Source: DATJSJ01 sp035504175 (GTDB taxonomy: Bacteria; Pseudomonadota; Alphaproteobacteria; Acetobacterales; Acetobacteraceae). Taken from it: a stretch of 63,952 nucleotides of DNA. Every line of letters starts with the position of its first letter. The first letter of the stretch is position 1. Location: contig DATJSJ010000248.1 in the NCBI GenBank assembly GCA_035504175.1, positions 1 through 63,952 on the forward strand. The letters run 5' to 3'. The position numbers and the translations under genes are program-made. The notes under the pieces are model-generated. The model saw only the letters and a program-made list of their open reading frames with translations, was not told the origin of the DNA and ran no database searches. Positions 41,505 through 50,145 of this stretch are shown piece after piece.

Positions 41505-42005
41505 CTAGGTCCCGCGGGCCCGGACGGTCATGGTGTCCCAGGTGGAGGCAGGCGGCGGCGGCCCGTAGGCCGGATTCCAGCGGCCGCTCTTCTTCAGCGC
41601 CTCCGCCACATCCTTGGGCATGTAGGTCGCATCATGCTTGGCCAGCACTTCGGAGGCCAGGAACGAGCCGTCCGGCTGCAGCGTGCCGATCGTGACCACG
41701 CCCTGACCTTCCCGGAACAGGTCGGGAAGGATGCCGGTGTAACTGACTGCGATCGAATTGTGGCCGTCGGTGACCCGGAAGTGCTCGACCGGGTGCCCGT
41801 CCACCACGAGGTGCTGCACGCTGCCGGCCTGGACCATGCCGCCGAGGCGCAGCGTCTGCTCGGACGGCGTGCGTGCGAGGAGTTGCGTCGGGTCGACGAA
41901 GAAGACCATGTCCTGGCTGAACGCCGAAAGCGCCAGCGCCGCGGCGGAGCCGAGCCCGACGCCGCAGGCGAGCAGCAGGTAGAGGCGCCGCCGCTTGCGG
42001 GTCAT
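41505..42005 (-). CDS. ccmE: Haem chaperone CcmE
   Basis: A 166-residue periplasmic haem chaperone with one N-terminal anchor helix. It carries the covalent haem ligand His124 in LAKHDATYMPKDV, and the OB-fold strands LRLGGMVQAGSV and ISVSYTGILPDLFREGQGVV-like sequence (here IAVSYTGILPDLFREGQ). It takes haem from CcmC and hands it to CcmF. A ~294-base repeat-filled gap separates it from ccmF. It overlaps ccmD by 4 bases. Confidence 0.96.
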   Translation of the reverse strand: MTRKRRRLYLLLACGVGLGSAAALALSAFSQDMVFFVDPTQLLARTPSEQTLRLGGMVQAGSVQHLVVDGHPVEHFRVTDGHNSIAVSYTGILPDLFREGQGVVTIGTLQPDGSFLASEVLAKHDATYMPKDVAEALKKSGRWNPAYGPPPPASTWDTMTVRARGT

Positions 42006-42139
42006 CGCTGGGCTCGCGGATCGACCGCGGCCAGCCGCCGTCGCGCGCGGGACAGGCGCAGCGCCGCCTGCACGCCGAACCCGGCCGGGACCAGGATCGC
42101 GATCGCGTAGGCGGCGGCGATGAAGGGCAGGTGCGTCAT
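42002..42139 (-). CDS. ccmD: Haem exporter accessory protein CcmD
   Basis: A 45-residue protein with one membrane helix (FIAAAYAIAILVPAGFGVQA) followed by a basic tail (RLSRARRRL), the standard CcmD form. It helps release haem-loaded CcmE from CcmC and the CcmAB ATPase. The ATG at 42139 overlaps the ccmC stop (ATGA), and its own stop overlaps the ccmE start. Confidence 0.92.
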   Translation of the reverse strand: MTHLPFIAAAYAIAILVPAGFGVQAALRLSRARRRLAAVDPRAQR

Positions 42140-42936
42140 GCCGGCTCGTGGACCCGGGCCTCGGAAGCCATGGCGTGCGCCAGCAGCAGCGAGCGGATGC
42201 GTCGCTCGATCACGGCCGCACGCAGCCGCGCCACCACCAGGGCGGCGAAGATCAGCGTGAAGCCAATCGCGCAGACGAACAATGGCCAGAGCATGCCGAT
42301 ATACATAGTCGGCGCGCCGGTTAGCGTGATGCTGTCCGGCTGATGAAGCGTATTCCACCAATAGACCGAAAACTTGATGATCGGCAGGTTGATCGTGCCG
42401 ACCAGGGCGAGGATGGCGCCGGCGCGATAGCCGCGCTGCGGGTCGTCGAAGGCGCGCACCAGCGCGATGTGGCCGAGATAGAGAAAGAACAGCACCAGGA
42501 CGGAGGTCAGGCGCGCGTCCCACACCCACCAGGCGCCCCACATCGGCTTGCCCCAGAGGCTGCCGGTGGCGAGACAGATGGCGGTGAAGGCAGCACCGAC
42601 CGGCCCGATCTCGACCGCGGCGAGATCGGCGAGCGGGTGTCGCCAGACGATCGAGATGGCCGAGCAGATGGCGAGGCCGAGATAGCCGGCGGAGGCGAGC
42701 CAGGCGGCCGGCACGTGCACGTACATGATCCGGACGGCGTCGCCCTGCTGCCAGTCAGCCGGGGAGAAGAACAGGCCCCAGATCAGCCCTGTGGCGGTGA
42801 TCGCGAGGCCGGGCCAGGTCAGCCAGGGCTGCGCCCGGGCGCCGAGGCGAAGGAAGCGCCCCGGGTTGGCGAAGCGGTGCAGGCTGCGCGCCCCGTCCGG
42901 ACGGCGAGGCGGTGCGTAGAGAGGGCTGGCGTCCAC
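42136..42936 (-). CDS. ccmC: Haem transporter CcmC
   Basis: A 266-residue six-helix membrane protein that loads haem onto CcmE. It shows the WWD loop WGAWWVWDARLTSVLVLF, the conserved MYVHVPAAWLA and the histidines flanking it. I chose GTG 42936 (AGGGAG upstream); an ATG at 43005 would add an unlikely N terminus. It heads the operon. The usual upstream ccmA and ccmB are replaced by a divergent gene, so they must be elsewhere. Confidence 0.95.
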   Translation of the reverse strand: MDASPLYAPPRRPDGARSLHRFANPGRFLRLGARAQPWLTWPGLAITATGLIWGLFFSPADWQQGDAVRIMYVHVPAAWLASAGYLGLAICSAISIVWRHPLADLAAVEIGPVGAAFTAICLATGSLWGKPMWGAWWVWDARLTSVLVLFFLYLGHIALVRAFDDPQRGYRAGAILALVGTINLPIIKFSVYWWNTLHQPDSITLTGAPTMYIGMLWPLFVCAIGFTLIFAALVVARLRAAVIERRIRSLLLAHAMASEARVHEPA

Positions 42937-43079
42937 GTCGCCCGTATACTCCCTGCTGCGCGACGCGTGAAAGCCAAGTGCGTCACATCCGTGGCGGTCG
43001 GCCATATCAAGCGAAGGGCCGGCCGGATAAGGTCGGGCGCGGCCGCGAGCGCGGCCGGTTCTCTCTTTTGGGGATCCAT

Positions 43080-43373
43080 ATGCTGTTCGCCATCTTCTGT
43101 ACCGATAAGCCGGACAGTCTGGAACTGCGGCTGGCGACCCGGCCGACGCATCTCGCCTTTCTCCAGACCTACGCCGACAAGCTCGTGCAGGCCGGGCCGT
43201 TGCTCGATCCCGCGGGGCGATCCTGTGGAACGCTGCTGTTGCTCGACGTGGCAGACCGCGCCGAGGCCGAGGGGTTCGCGATCGAGGACCCTTATGCCAA
43301 GGCCGGGCTGTTCGAGAGCACGGTGATCCGGCCGTTCCGCACCGTGTTCAAGGATGGCGAGATGGTCGGATGA
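43080..43373 (+). CDS. YciI-family protein
   Basis: A 97-residue ferredoxin-like fold protein: MLFAIFCTDKPDSLELRLATRP, HLAFLQTYADKLVQAGPLLD, then EAEGFAIEDPYAKAGLFESTVIRPFRTVF with the typical DPY motif. YciI proteins are small, mostly uncharacterised enzymes related to dehydrochlorinases. ATG 43080 is preceded by TTTGGGGATCC. It begins a translationally coupled trio with the EVE and Rieske genes and is divergent from ccmC. Confidence 0.92.
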   Translation: MLFAIFCTDKPDSLELRLATRPTHLAFLQTYADKLVQAGPLLDPAGRSCGTLLLLDVADRAEAEGFAIEDPYAKAGLFESTVIRPFRTVFKDGEMVG

Positions 43374-43795
43374 CGGCGGCGGCGTCGCATTGGCTGGTGA
43401 AGTCGGAGCCGGAGGCGTTTTCCTGGGCGCAGCAGGTGGCGAACGGGGTCGAGCCATGGACCGGCGTGCGCAACCACACCGCGAAGAATCATCTGAAGGC
43501 GATGCGGCGCGGCGATCGGGCCTTCTTCTACCATTCCGGTGAGGGCCGGGAGATCGTCGGCGTCGTCGAGGTGGTGCGGGAAGCCTATCCCGACCCGACG
43601 GCCGAGAGTGGCGACTGGGTGGCGGTCGACATGCGCGCGGTGGGACCAATGCCGCACCCGGTGACGCTGGCGGCGATCAAGGCCGATCCGGCGCTGGCGG
43701 AGATGGCGCTGGTGCGGCTGTCGCGCCTGTCGGTGATGCCGGTTGCGCTCGAGCATTGGCGGCGGATCTGTCGGACGGGCGGCTGGCGGGAGTGA
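43370..43795 (+). CDS. EVE domain protein
   Basis: A 141-residue protein of the EVE (thymocyte nuclear protein 1-like) family, a PUA-type fold suspected to bind modified nucleobases in RNA or DNA. Diagnostic parts are HWLVKSEPEAFSWAQQ, WTGVRNHTAKNHLKAMRRGDRAFFYHS and IVGVVEVVREAYPDPTA. The ATG overlaps the YciI stop by 4 bases and the Rieske GTG overlaps its stop. Partner function in this trio is unknown. Confidence 0.93.
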   Translation: MTAAASHWLVKSEPEAFSWAQQVANGVEPWTGVRNHTAKNHLKAMRRGDRAFFYHSGEGREIVGVVEVVREAYPDPTAESGDWVAVDMRAVGPMPHPVTLAAIKADPALAEMALVRLSRLSVMPVALEHWRRICRTGGWRE

Positions 43796-44148
43796 GCGAA
43801 GCCGGGACGCGGCGGGCGCTGTGCCGGCTGGCGGATCTTCCGGAGGGTGCATCGCGCGGATTTCCCGCGCCCGCGGGCGGCTTCACCGGGTTGTTCGCCA
43901 TCCGGCGCGGCGCGCACGTCCATGTCTACGTGAATGCCTGCCCGCATCTCGGCTCGCCGCTCGACTGGGCGCCGGACCGGTTCCTGTCCGCTGACGGGCG
44001 GCTGATCGTCTGCGCGACGCACGGCGCGGAGTTCCGGATCGAGGACGGGCTCTGCCTGCGCGGCCCGTGCCGCGGCGCCGCGTTGGAACCAGTCTTGACC
44101 GAGATCAAGGACGGGATCGTGATGGTTCCGGAGGATGCCGGCCTCTGA
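43792..44148 (+). CDS. Rieske [2Fe-2S] ferredoxin-type protein
   Basis: A 118-residue soluble Rieske protein. The cluster ligands are visible as CPHLGSPLDW and CATHGAEF (C-x-H and C-x2-H). With no catalytic domain it is an electron carrier or the small part of an oxygenase. I chose GTG 43792, which overlaps the EVE stop (GTGA) in step with the other overlaps here. An ATG at 43756 lies inside the EVE gene. No oxygenase gene is adjacent. Confidence 0.88.
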   Translation: MSEAGTRRALCRLADLPEGASRGFPAPAGGFTGLFAIRRGAHVHVYVNACPHLGSPLDWAPDRFLSADGRLIVCATHGAEFRIEDGLCLRGPCRGAALEPVLTEIKDGIVMVPEDAGL

Positions 44149-44226
44149 CCGGAGTCGCTGCCCGCCGTGGGCGGGCGGCTCCGACGAACCGCGAACCCCA
44201 AGGCATCCCAGGGAGGGACTGAGCTG

Positions 44227-44808
44227 ATGAAATACGCCAATCCGGCCCCGCTGGGGCTGTGCGGATTCGCGCTGACGACCTGGCTGCTCAGTATGGTCAA
44301 TGCCGGCTGGTTCGGGGCGGTGGCGGTGCCGATGGTGCTGGCCTCGGCCTTTGCCTTTGGCGGCACGGCGCAGTTCGTCGCCGGCGTGATGGAGTTCCCG
44401 CGCGGCAACACGTTCGGCTTCGTCGCGTTCTGCGGCTACGGCGCGTTCTGGTGGTCGTTCGCACTGTTCGTGGAATTTTTCGTGGGCAAGGTCCCGGCCG
44501 CCTTCGTCGGCTGGTTCCTGTTCCTCTGGGGCGTCTTCACCTTCTTCATGTGGCTCGGCACGTTCCGCTCGAACCGGGCGGTGCAGGGCATCTTTCTCGC
44601 GCTCTGGATCACCTTCCTGCTGCTGGCGCTCGGCGAATGGTTCGGCAGCGCGGCGCTGCACGTGGCCGGCGGCTACGCCGGGCTGGTGACGGCGGTGCTC
44701 GCCTTCTACCTGGCGGCGGCGGAAGTCATCAACGAGAGCCGGGGCGAGGACGTGCTGCCGATCGGCCCCTATCAGGGGCCGGTGCGGCGCAGTCCGCAGG
44801 CTACCTGA
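44227..44808 (+). CDS. satP: Acetate/succinate transporter (GPR1/FUN34/YaaH, SatP type)
   Basis: A 193-residue six-helix transporter. The family signature NPAPLGLCGFALTTWLL stands at the very N terminus, with GGTAQFVAGVMEFPRGNTFGF and FWWSFALF after it. These proteins import acetate (and succinate) with protons. ATG 44227 follows a GGAGGGA site. Acetyl-CoA synthetase comes 128 bases downstream, so uptake and activation of acetate are likely co-expressed. Confidence 0.93.
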   Translation: MKYANPAPLGLCGFALTTWLLSMVNAGWFGAVAVPMVLASAFAFGGTAQFVAGVMEFPRGNTFGFVAFCGYGAFWWSFALFVEFFVGKVPAAFVGWFLFLWGVFTFFMWLGTFRSNRAVQGIFLALWITFLLLALGEWFGSAALHVAGGYAGLVTAVLAFYLAAAEVINESRGEDVLPIGPYQGPVRRSPQAT

Positions 44809-44936
44809 TCCGATCGCCCGGGCGGCGGACTTTTCCGCCGTCGCCCGGCGCTCTAGGGTTTTCGTCGAAGGCGGCGTCACCGCCTGGCGCCAACCCGCCG
44901 TACGCTCGCCAAGAAGCGCCGTGAAGGAGGAAGACC

Positions 44937-46871
44937 ATGGCTGAGGATCAGACCGTCGCGGTGAAACCGGACATCGCGGCGCATGCGAACGTCAACGCCG
45001 CGAAGTATCGCGAGATGTATGAGCGCGCGGCGGACAGTCCCGATGCGTTCTGGGGCGAGCAGGCCGGGCGGATCGCCTGGATCAAGGCGCCGACGCGGAT
45101 CAAGAACACCAGCTTCACCGGCGACGTGGCGATCCGGTGGTTCGAGGACGGCGTGCTGAACGCCTCTGCCTCCTGCCTGGATCGCCACCTGGCGACGCGC
45201 GGCGACCAGACCGCGATCATCTGGGAGGGTGATGACCCGAACACGCATCGTCACATCACCTATCGCGCGCTGCACGAGGAGGTTTGCCGCTGCGCCAATG
45301 CGCTGAAGGCGCTGGGTGTGGCGCGGGGCGACCGGGTGACGATCTATCTGCCGATGGTGCCGGAAGCGGCGGTCGCCATGCTCGCCTGCGCGCGGATCGG
45401 CGCGATTCATTCGGTGGTGTTCGGCGGCTTTTCGCCGGACAGCCTCGCCAACCGCATCATCGATTGCGATTCCGCGATCCTGATCACCGCCGATCAAGGC
45501 CGGCGTGGCGGGCGGACGGTGGCGCTGAAGGCGAATGCGGACGAGGCGCTGAAGCAGTGCCCGAAGGTGAAGACGGTGCTGGTGGTGCCGGTGACCGGCG
45601 CCAGTGTGCCGATGCAGGAAGGGCGCGATCATGACTACCGCGCCATGCTGGGGCGCATGTCGACCGACTGTCCGCCGGAGCCGATGGGGGCGGAGGATCC
45701 GCTGTTCATCCTCTACACCTCCGGCAGCACCGGCAAGCCGAAGGGCGTGCTGCACACCACCGGCGGTTATCTGGTCTGGGCCAGTTTGACGCATGAGCTG
45801 GTGTTCGATTACCGGCCGGGCGAGGTCTACTGGTGCACCGCCGATGTCGGCTGGGTGACCGGGCACACCTATATTGTGTACGGACCGCTGGCGAATGGTG
45901 CGACGACGCTGATGTTCGAGGGCATTCCCAACTATCCCTCGCCGTCGCGCTTCTGGGACGTGGTCGACAAGCACAAGGTCAACATCTTCTACACCGCGCC
46001 GACGGCGATCCGCGCGCTGATGCGGGAGGGCGAGGCGCCGGTCGAGCGCACGTCGCGCAAGTCGCTGCGGATTCTCGGCAGTGTCGGCGAGCCGATCAAT
46101 CCCGAGGCCTGGCTCTGGTACTATCGCGTCGTCGGCGAGGAGCGTTGCCCGGTCGTCGACACCTGGTGGCAGACCGAGACGGGCGGGATTCTGATCAGTC
46201 CGTTGCCGGGTGCGACGGTGCTGAAGCCCGGCAGTGCGACGCTGCCGCTGCCCGGGGTGAAGCCGCTGCTGGTGGATGCCGAGGGGCGGGTGCTGGAGGG
46301 TGCGACGGAAGGCAACCTCTGCATTTCCGACGCCTGGCCCGGACAGATGCGCACCGTCTTCGGCGATCATGCCCGGTTCGTGCAGACCTATTTCAGCACC
46401 TACAAGGGTCTCTATTTCACCGGCGACGGCGCGCGGCGCGACGCCGACGGGTATTACTGGATCACCGGGCGTGTCGATGACGTGATCAATGTTTCCGGTC
46501 ATCGCATGGGCACGGCGGAGATCGAGAGTGCGCTGGTCGCCCATCCGAAGGTTGCGGAAGCGGCGGTGGTCGGTTTCCCGCACGACCTGAAGGGTCAGGG
46601 CATCTACGCCTATGTGACGCTGAAGGTTGGTGAGGAGCCGAGCGAGGAGCTGCGGAAGGAGCTGGTGGCCTGGGTGCGGCGTGAGATTGGCCCGATTGCG
46701 TCGCCGGACGCGATCCAGTGGGCGCCTGGCTTGCCGAAGACGCGCAGCGGCAAGATCATGCGTCGCATTCTGCGCAAGATCGCCGCCAACGAGACGGAGA
46801 GTCTCGGCGACACCTCGACCCTCGCCGATCCCGCCGTTGTCAACGACCTGGTCGAGAACCGGGTGAGCTGA
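44937..46871 (+). CDS. acs: Acetyl-CoA synthetase
   Basis: A 644-residue AMP-forming acetate:CoA ligase, normal length. The P-loop YTSGSTGKPKGVLHTTGGYL, acetate-pocket region TWWQTETGG, GDGARRDADGYYWITGRVDDV and the C-terminal catalytic Lys606 in PKTRSGKIMRRILRK are all present. That lysine is the usual target of Pat/CobB acetylation control. ATG 44937 follows GGAGGAAG. It converts imported acetate to acetyl-CoA for the TCA cycle and, possibly, the fatty acid genes at the right end. Confidence 0.97.
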   Translation: MAEDQTVAVKPDIAAHANVNAAKYREMYERAADSPDAFWGEQAGRIAWIKAPTRIKNTSFTGDVAIRWFEDGVLNASASCLDRHLATRGDQTAIIWEGDDPNTHRHITYRALHEEVCRCANALKALGVARGDRVTIYLPMVPEAAVAMLACARIGAIHSVVFGGFSPDSLANRIIDCDSAILITADQGRRGGRTVALKANADEALKQCPKVKTVLVVPVTGASVPMQEGRDHDYRAMLGRMSTDCPPEPMGAEDPLFILYTSGSTGKPKGVLHTTGGYLVWASLTHELVFDYRPGEVYWCTADVGWVTGHTYIVYGPLANGATTLMFEGIPNYPSPSRFWDVVDKHKVNIFYTAPTAIRALMREGEAPVERTSRKSLRILGSVGEPINPEAWLWYYRVVGEERCPVVDTWWQTETGGILISPLPGATVLKPGSATLPLPGVKPLLVDAEGRVLEGATEGNLCISDAWPGQMRTVFGDHARFVQTYFSTYKGLYFTGDGARRDADGYYWITGRVDDVINVSGHRMGTAEIESALVAHPKVAEAAVVGFPHDLKGQGIYAYVTLKVGEEPSEELRKELVAWVRREIGPIASPDAIQWAPGLPKTRSGKIMRRILRKIAANETESLGDTSTLADPAVVNDLVENRVS

Positions 46872-46879
46872 ATGCGGGT

Positions 46880-46920
46880 CCGGGGGCGCTGCCCCCGGCG
46901 GGGTTTGGGGCGGAGCCCCA
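46880..46920 (+). repeat. Two-hairpin repeat copy after acs
   Basis: CCGGGGGC-GCT-GCCCCCGG (46880-46898), spacer CGGGGTT, then TGGGGC-GGA-GCCCCA (46906-46920). Stem order, spacer and GGA loop match the second and third hairpins of the element at 41436-41476, with different stem bases. It lies between acs and the OsmC-like gene, where it could also act on mRNA stability. Confidence 0.8.
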
Positions 46921-46949
46921 ACCTGTCTTGCTTTAGGAGACTCCCCCCA

Positions 46950-47456
46950 ATGGACTCCGCCGCCCTGCGCGCGTTGCAGGCGCCGCTGAAGCAGCGCTAC
47001 CGCGAGGATCCCGGCGCCGCGCGTGTGACATCCCGTGCCGAAGCGCGGTTGCGCGGAGATCTCTCCTGCGCGATTGCGGGCCGGCAGGGCGAGACGCTGG
47101 CCGGCCTGCATCCTGCCGCGGGCGGCACCGGCGAGCAGGCGTGTTCCGCCGACATGTTGCTGGAGGCGTTGGTTGCCTGTGCCGGCGTGACGGTGCAGGC
47201 GGTGGCGACGGCGATGGGGGTGGCGCTGCGCGGTGGCCGCATCGTTGCCGAGGGGCAGTGGGATGTGCGTGGCACGCTGGGTGTGGATCGCGCCGTCCCG
47301 GTCGGGATCACCGACATCGTGCTGCGTTTCGAGCTTGACGTTGATGCCGACGAAGCGCGCCTGGCGCGGCTGATCGAGACGACCGAGCGCTACTGCGTGA
47401 TTTTCCAGACGTTGCGGACGCCGCCGCGGATCACGGTCGCGACCGGGCCGGGCTGA
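46950..47456 (+). CDS. OsmC-family protein
   Basis: A 168-residue OsmC/Ohr-fold protein. The helix with one redox cysteine (ACSADMLLEALVACAGVTVQAVA) and the second (ERYCVIFQTLRTPP) are present, so it could be a peroxidase. The spacing and the YCxxF context are closer to the uncharacterised OsmC branch than to Ohr. ATG 46950 has AGGAGA upstream; an in-frame ATG at 46872 would read through the hairpin repeat. Confidence 0.88.
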   Translation: MDSAALRALQAPLKQRYREDPGAARVTSRAEARLRGDLSCAIAGRQGETLAGLHPAAGGTGEQACSADMLLEALVACAGVTVQAVATAMGVALRGGRIVAEGQWDVRGTLGVDRAVPVGITDIVLRFELDVDADEARLARLIETTERYCVIFQTLRTPPRITVATGPG

Positions 47457-47465
47457 GCCAGCCTC

Positions 47466-48221
47466 TTATCCCAGCACCGGCCGCAGGATATCGAGTGCGC
47501 CGCTGGCCATGATCTGCACGCCGATGCAGAGCAGCAGGAAGGCGATCACCCGGGTGAAGACGCGGGCGCCGGTCTCGCCGAGGAGGCTCATCAGCCGCTC
47601 CGCCGAGCGGTAGGCGATCCAGATCGAGACCGCCATCGCCAGGGCGGCCGCGGTGAGGCCGAGCAGGAAGGGCAGGGCGCCGATCCCGTGTGACGGGCGT
47701 TCGGCGGAGAGCGCGATTGCGACCGCGACGGTGCCTGGGCCGGTGGTGAAGGGCATGGTGAGCGGAAAGAAGGCGGGGTCGTCCGACGATGGCGCTTCGG
47801 CGGCCTGGCGCTGTTTCTGCTCGCGGTGGCGGTCCGGCGCGTTCAGCACGTCCCAGGCGCGCACCGCCACGACCAGGCCGCCGGCCAGGCGCAGGGCACC
47901 GAGCGAAATGCCGAAGAAGTTGAGCACGTAGCTGCCGGCCCACAGCGAGACCAGCAGCACCATCAGCGAATAGAAGCCGACATGTGCGGCGATGCGCTGC
48001 CGCTCCGGGTGCGCGCGCTCGGCGGTCATTTCGCTGAAGATCAGGGCGCCGCCGATCGGGTTCACGATCGAGAACAGCGCCGGGTAGGCGAGCAGGAAGG
48101 CGTCAGCGGCGCTGGCGGAAGGCGGGGGCGGAAGGGGCACTGGGTTGCCTGCGGGTGGGGCGGGGCGGAGCGGGGCGTTCGGCCGCGGCCGGCCGGGCCA
48201 GCTCGTGGCGGAGCCGAGCAT
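47466..48221 (-). CDS. MarC-family integral membrane protein
   Basis: About 251 residues with six predicted helices. The MarC pattern is clear: FLLAYPALFSIVNPIGGALIF, FGISLGALRLAGGLVVAVRAWDVL, and AFFPLTMPFTTGPGTVAVAI. MarC proteins were once linked to multiple antibiotic resistance, but their function is unknown. The start is uncertain. ATG 48221 lacks an obvious ribosome site, and GTG 48140 would give the more usual 224 residues. It is convergent with the OsmC-like gene. Confidence 0.9.
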   Translation of the reverse strand: MLGSATSWPGRPRPNAPLRPAPPAGNPVPLPPPPSASAADAFLLAYPALFSIVNPIGGALIFSEMTAERAHPERQRIAAHVGFYSLMVLLVSLWAGSYVLNFFGISLGALRLAGGLVVAVRAWDVLNAPDRHREQKQRQAAEAPSSDDPAFFPLTMPFTTGPGTVAVAIALSAERPSHGIGALPFLLGLTAAALAMAVSIWIAYRSAERLMSLLGETGARVFTRVIAFLLLCIGVQIMASGALDILRPVLG

Positions 48222-48466
48222 CCGGGGCGACGCGTGACAAGCCCCGTCTCGCTGTGCCGGGTTGGCCGGATAGTCGCCCGGAGCCGGGAAAGGCAAGTGG
48301 CGTTCGGTCAGGTTGCGAGGCAGATGCCGCCAAGGTGCGCGAGGCCGCCGGCCGGCGAGTGGGGGCGGGAATGGCGGCCCCCGATTCTGGGGAGAATCGT
48401 CACCGCATCGGCGTGGCGCGATGGGGCCTCCTCGGCGGCATCGTGCCGGGCGGGCCGCCGGGCCCG

Positions 48467-48961
48467 TCAGGGGAGAACCTGGACCCCGCTCAGTCCGGCG
48501 GCCAGCACCGTGCGGAGATCGCCCAGTGCGAGTGCGATGCAGCCTTCGGTGGGCGCTCCGTCCGGGCGGGCGACGTGCAGGAAGATCGCCGAGCCGCGGC
48601 CGGGGATCACCGGCCGATCGTTCCAGCCGAGCACGCCCACCAGGTCGTAGATGGAATCGGGCCGCCACAGCGTCTCGTGCCGCGCCGGATGCGGCAGGCG
48701 GATCATCCGGTTGTATTCGGGGTCATCCGGATCGTCGCACCATCCGTCATCGCGGCCGATCGGCTCGATCGGGACGGAGCAGACGGGCGGCGGGCCGCGG
48801 TCGGCGCGGTAGAGCACGCGGCGCAGCGGCAGCTCGGCGACCGGCGTCGCCCCGTCGCCCTCCTGCTTGTCGGCGCGTCGCCCGCCGCGGCCGATCGCCG
48901 CGCGCACCACCAGACCATCGAGGCGCAGCATGCCGTCCGGGAGCAGCACCGCGACCGGCAT
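48467..48961 (-). CDS. L,D-transpeptidase (YkuD)-like protein
   Basis: A 164-residue protein that resembles the short alphaproteobacterial L,D-transpeptidase-like family: PVAVLLPDGMLRLDG at the start, WCDDPDDPEYNRMIRLPHPARHETLWRP in the middle and GSAIFLHVARPDGAPTEGCIALALGDLRTVL, with the candidate catalytic Cys in TEGCIAL and an upstream FLHV histidine. It has no signal peptide that I can see. If active, it would form 3-3 peptidoglycan cross-links or attach lipoproteins. It follows ribA by 11 bases in the same direction. Confidence 0.82.
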   Translation of the reverse strand: MPVAVLLPDGMLRLDGLVVRAAIGRGGRRADKQEGDGATPVAELPLRRVLYRADRGPPPVCSVPIEPIGRDDGWCDDPDDPEYNRMIRLPHPARHETLWRPDSIYDLVGVLGWNDRPVIPGRGSAIFLHVARPDGAPTEGCIALALGDLRTVLAAGLSGVQVLP

Positions 48962-48972
48962 AAGACCGCCCG

Positions 48973-50145
48973 CTACCCGAGCAGGTGGCCGAAGCGCTCC
49001 GCCTTGGTGGCGAGGTATTGGTCGTTGATGCCGTTCGGGGCGAAGGCGTGCGGCGCGCGCTCGACCACGTCGATGCCGCAGGCGGCGAGTGCCGAGAGCT
49101 TGTCCGGATTGTTGGTGAGCAACCGCACCCGGGTGACGCCGAGTTCCTCCAGCATGGTGGCGGCAACCAGGAAGTTGCGCTCGTCCGCTTCCCAGCCGAG
49201 CGCCCGGTTGGCATCCAGCGTGTCGAGCCCGCGATCCTGCATCGCGTAGGCGCGCAGCTTGTTCACCAGGCCGATGCCGCGCCCCTCCTGCGCCAGGTAC
49301 AGGAGCACGCCGCCGCCCTCGGCCGCCATGCGCCGGATGGCTCCCCTCAGTTGCGGCCCGCAATCGCAACGCAGGCTGCCGAGGAGATCACCGGTGAAGC
49401 ATTCCGAATGCAGCCGCACCAGCGGTACCCGACCGGCGACGACGGCGGTCTCGGGCCGCCCGATCAGGATCGCCAGATGCTCCGTGCCGCTGCCGGATTC
49501 GCGGTAGGCGATCACCCGCGCATCCGGGGCGGCGTCCAGCGGCACCGGCGCCTCGGCGACGCGCCGCAGGATCGCAGGGGTGGCGCGATGGGCGAGCACG
49601 TCCGCAGCGGCAACGGCGAGCCATTCCGGTGCGGCGGCGGCCTCCAGCGGCTCGAACGGTGCGGCCAGCACCGCCGGAAGCAGCCGCGCGAGCTTGGCGA
49701 GCGCCAGCGCCGCCGGCGCCAGGGAGGGCAGCGCGGCGGGTTCGGGCAGGTTCGGGAGCAGTTGCGGTGCGGTCGGATCGGCGAGGCCGCGCAGCACTGC
49801 CGGCGTCAGCAGCCCGTCGGGCAGGTGCAGCGCCAGGCCCGGGACGTCGTGCCGGGCCGGTCGGGGCAGGACGGCGGCGCCGCGTTCCGGCGCCACCACC
49901 AGGACGGGCGCGGTGTTGGCCAGCCGCGCCAGTTCGGCGATGCTGTCCGTGGTCGCGACCTCCGCCGCCAGCACGGCGAGCCCGGGGGTGCCGGGCGCTT
50001 CCGTCAGCACGAGCGGCGTGCCGCGGCGCAGCTCGGCAACGGCGCGGTGGACGCGGCGCGCCCGCAGCACCGCCGGATCGGGGGCGGTGGGCGTCGTCCT
50101 TGCCGAATCGGGCAGAGGCCGCTCACACACGCGTATTGAGGTCAT
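48973..50145 (-). CDS. ribA: GTP cyclohydrolase II with a RibB-like N-terminal domain
   Basis: A 390-residue protein starting the riboflavin pathway from GTP. Residues ~205-390 are a standard RibA domain: VPLVRLHSECFTGDLLGSLRCDCGPQL (zinc cysteines C-F, CDC), LLYLAQEGRGIGLVNKLRAY, and RVRLLTNNPDKLSALAACGI. The first ~180 residues resemble a decayed DHBP synthase (RibB) domain: the position of its acidic DREDEGD loop is TEAPGTPG here. It is therefore probably monofunctional. I chose ATG 50145 over 50220. It is divergent from the sensor genes. Confidence 0.92.
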   Translation of the reverse strand: MTSIRVCERPLPDSARTTPTAPDPAVLRARRVHRAVAELRRGTPLVLTEAPGTPGLAVLAAEVATTDSIAELARLANTAPVLVVAPERGAAVLPRPARHDVPGLALHLPDGLLTPAVLRGLADPTAPQLLPNLPEPAALPSLAPAALALAKLARLLPAVLAAPFEPLEAAAAPEWLAVAAADVLAHRATPAILRRVAEAPVPLDAAPDARVIAYRESGSGTEHLAILIGRPETAVVAGRVPLVRLHSECFTGDLLGSLRCDCGPQLRGAIRRMAAEGGGVLLYLAQEGRGIGLVNKLRAYAMQDRGLDTLDANRALGWEADERNFLVAATMLEELGVTRVRLLTNNPDKLSALAACGIDVVERAPHAFAPNGINDQYLATKAERFGHLLG

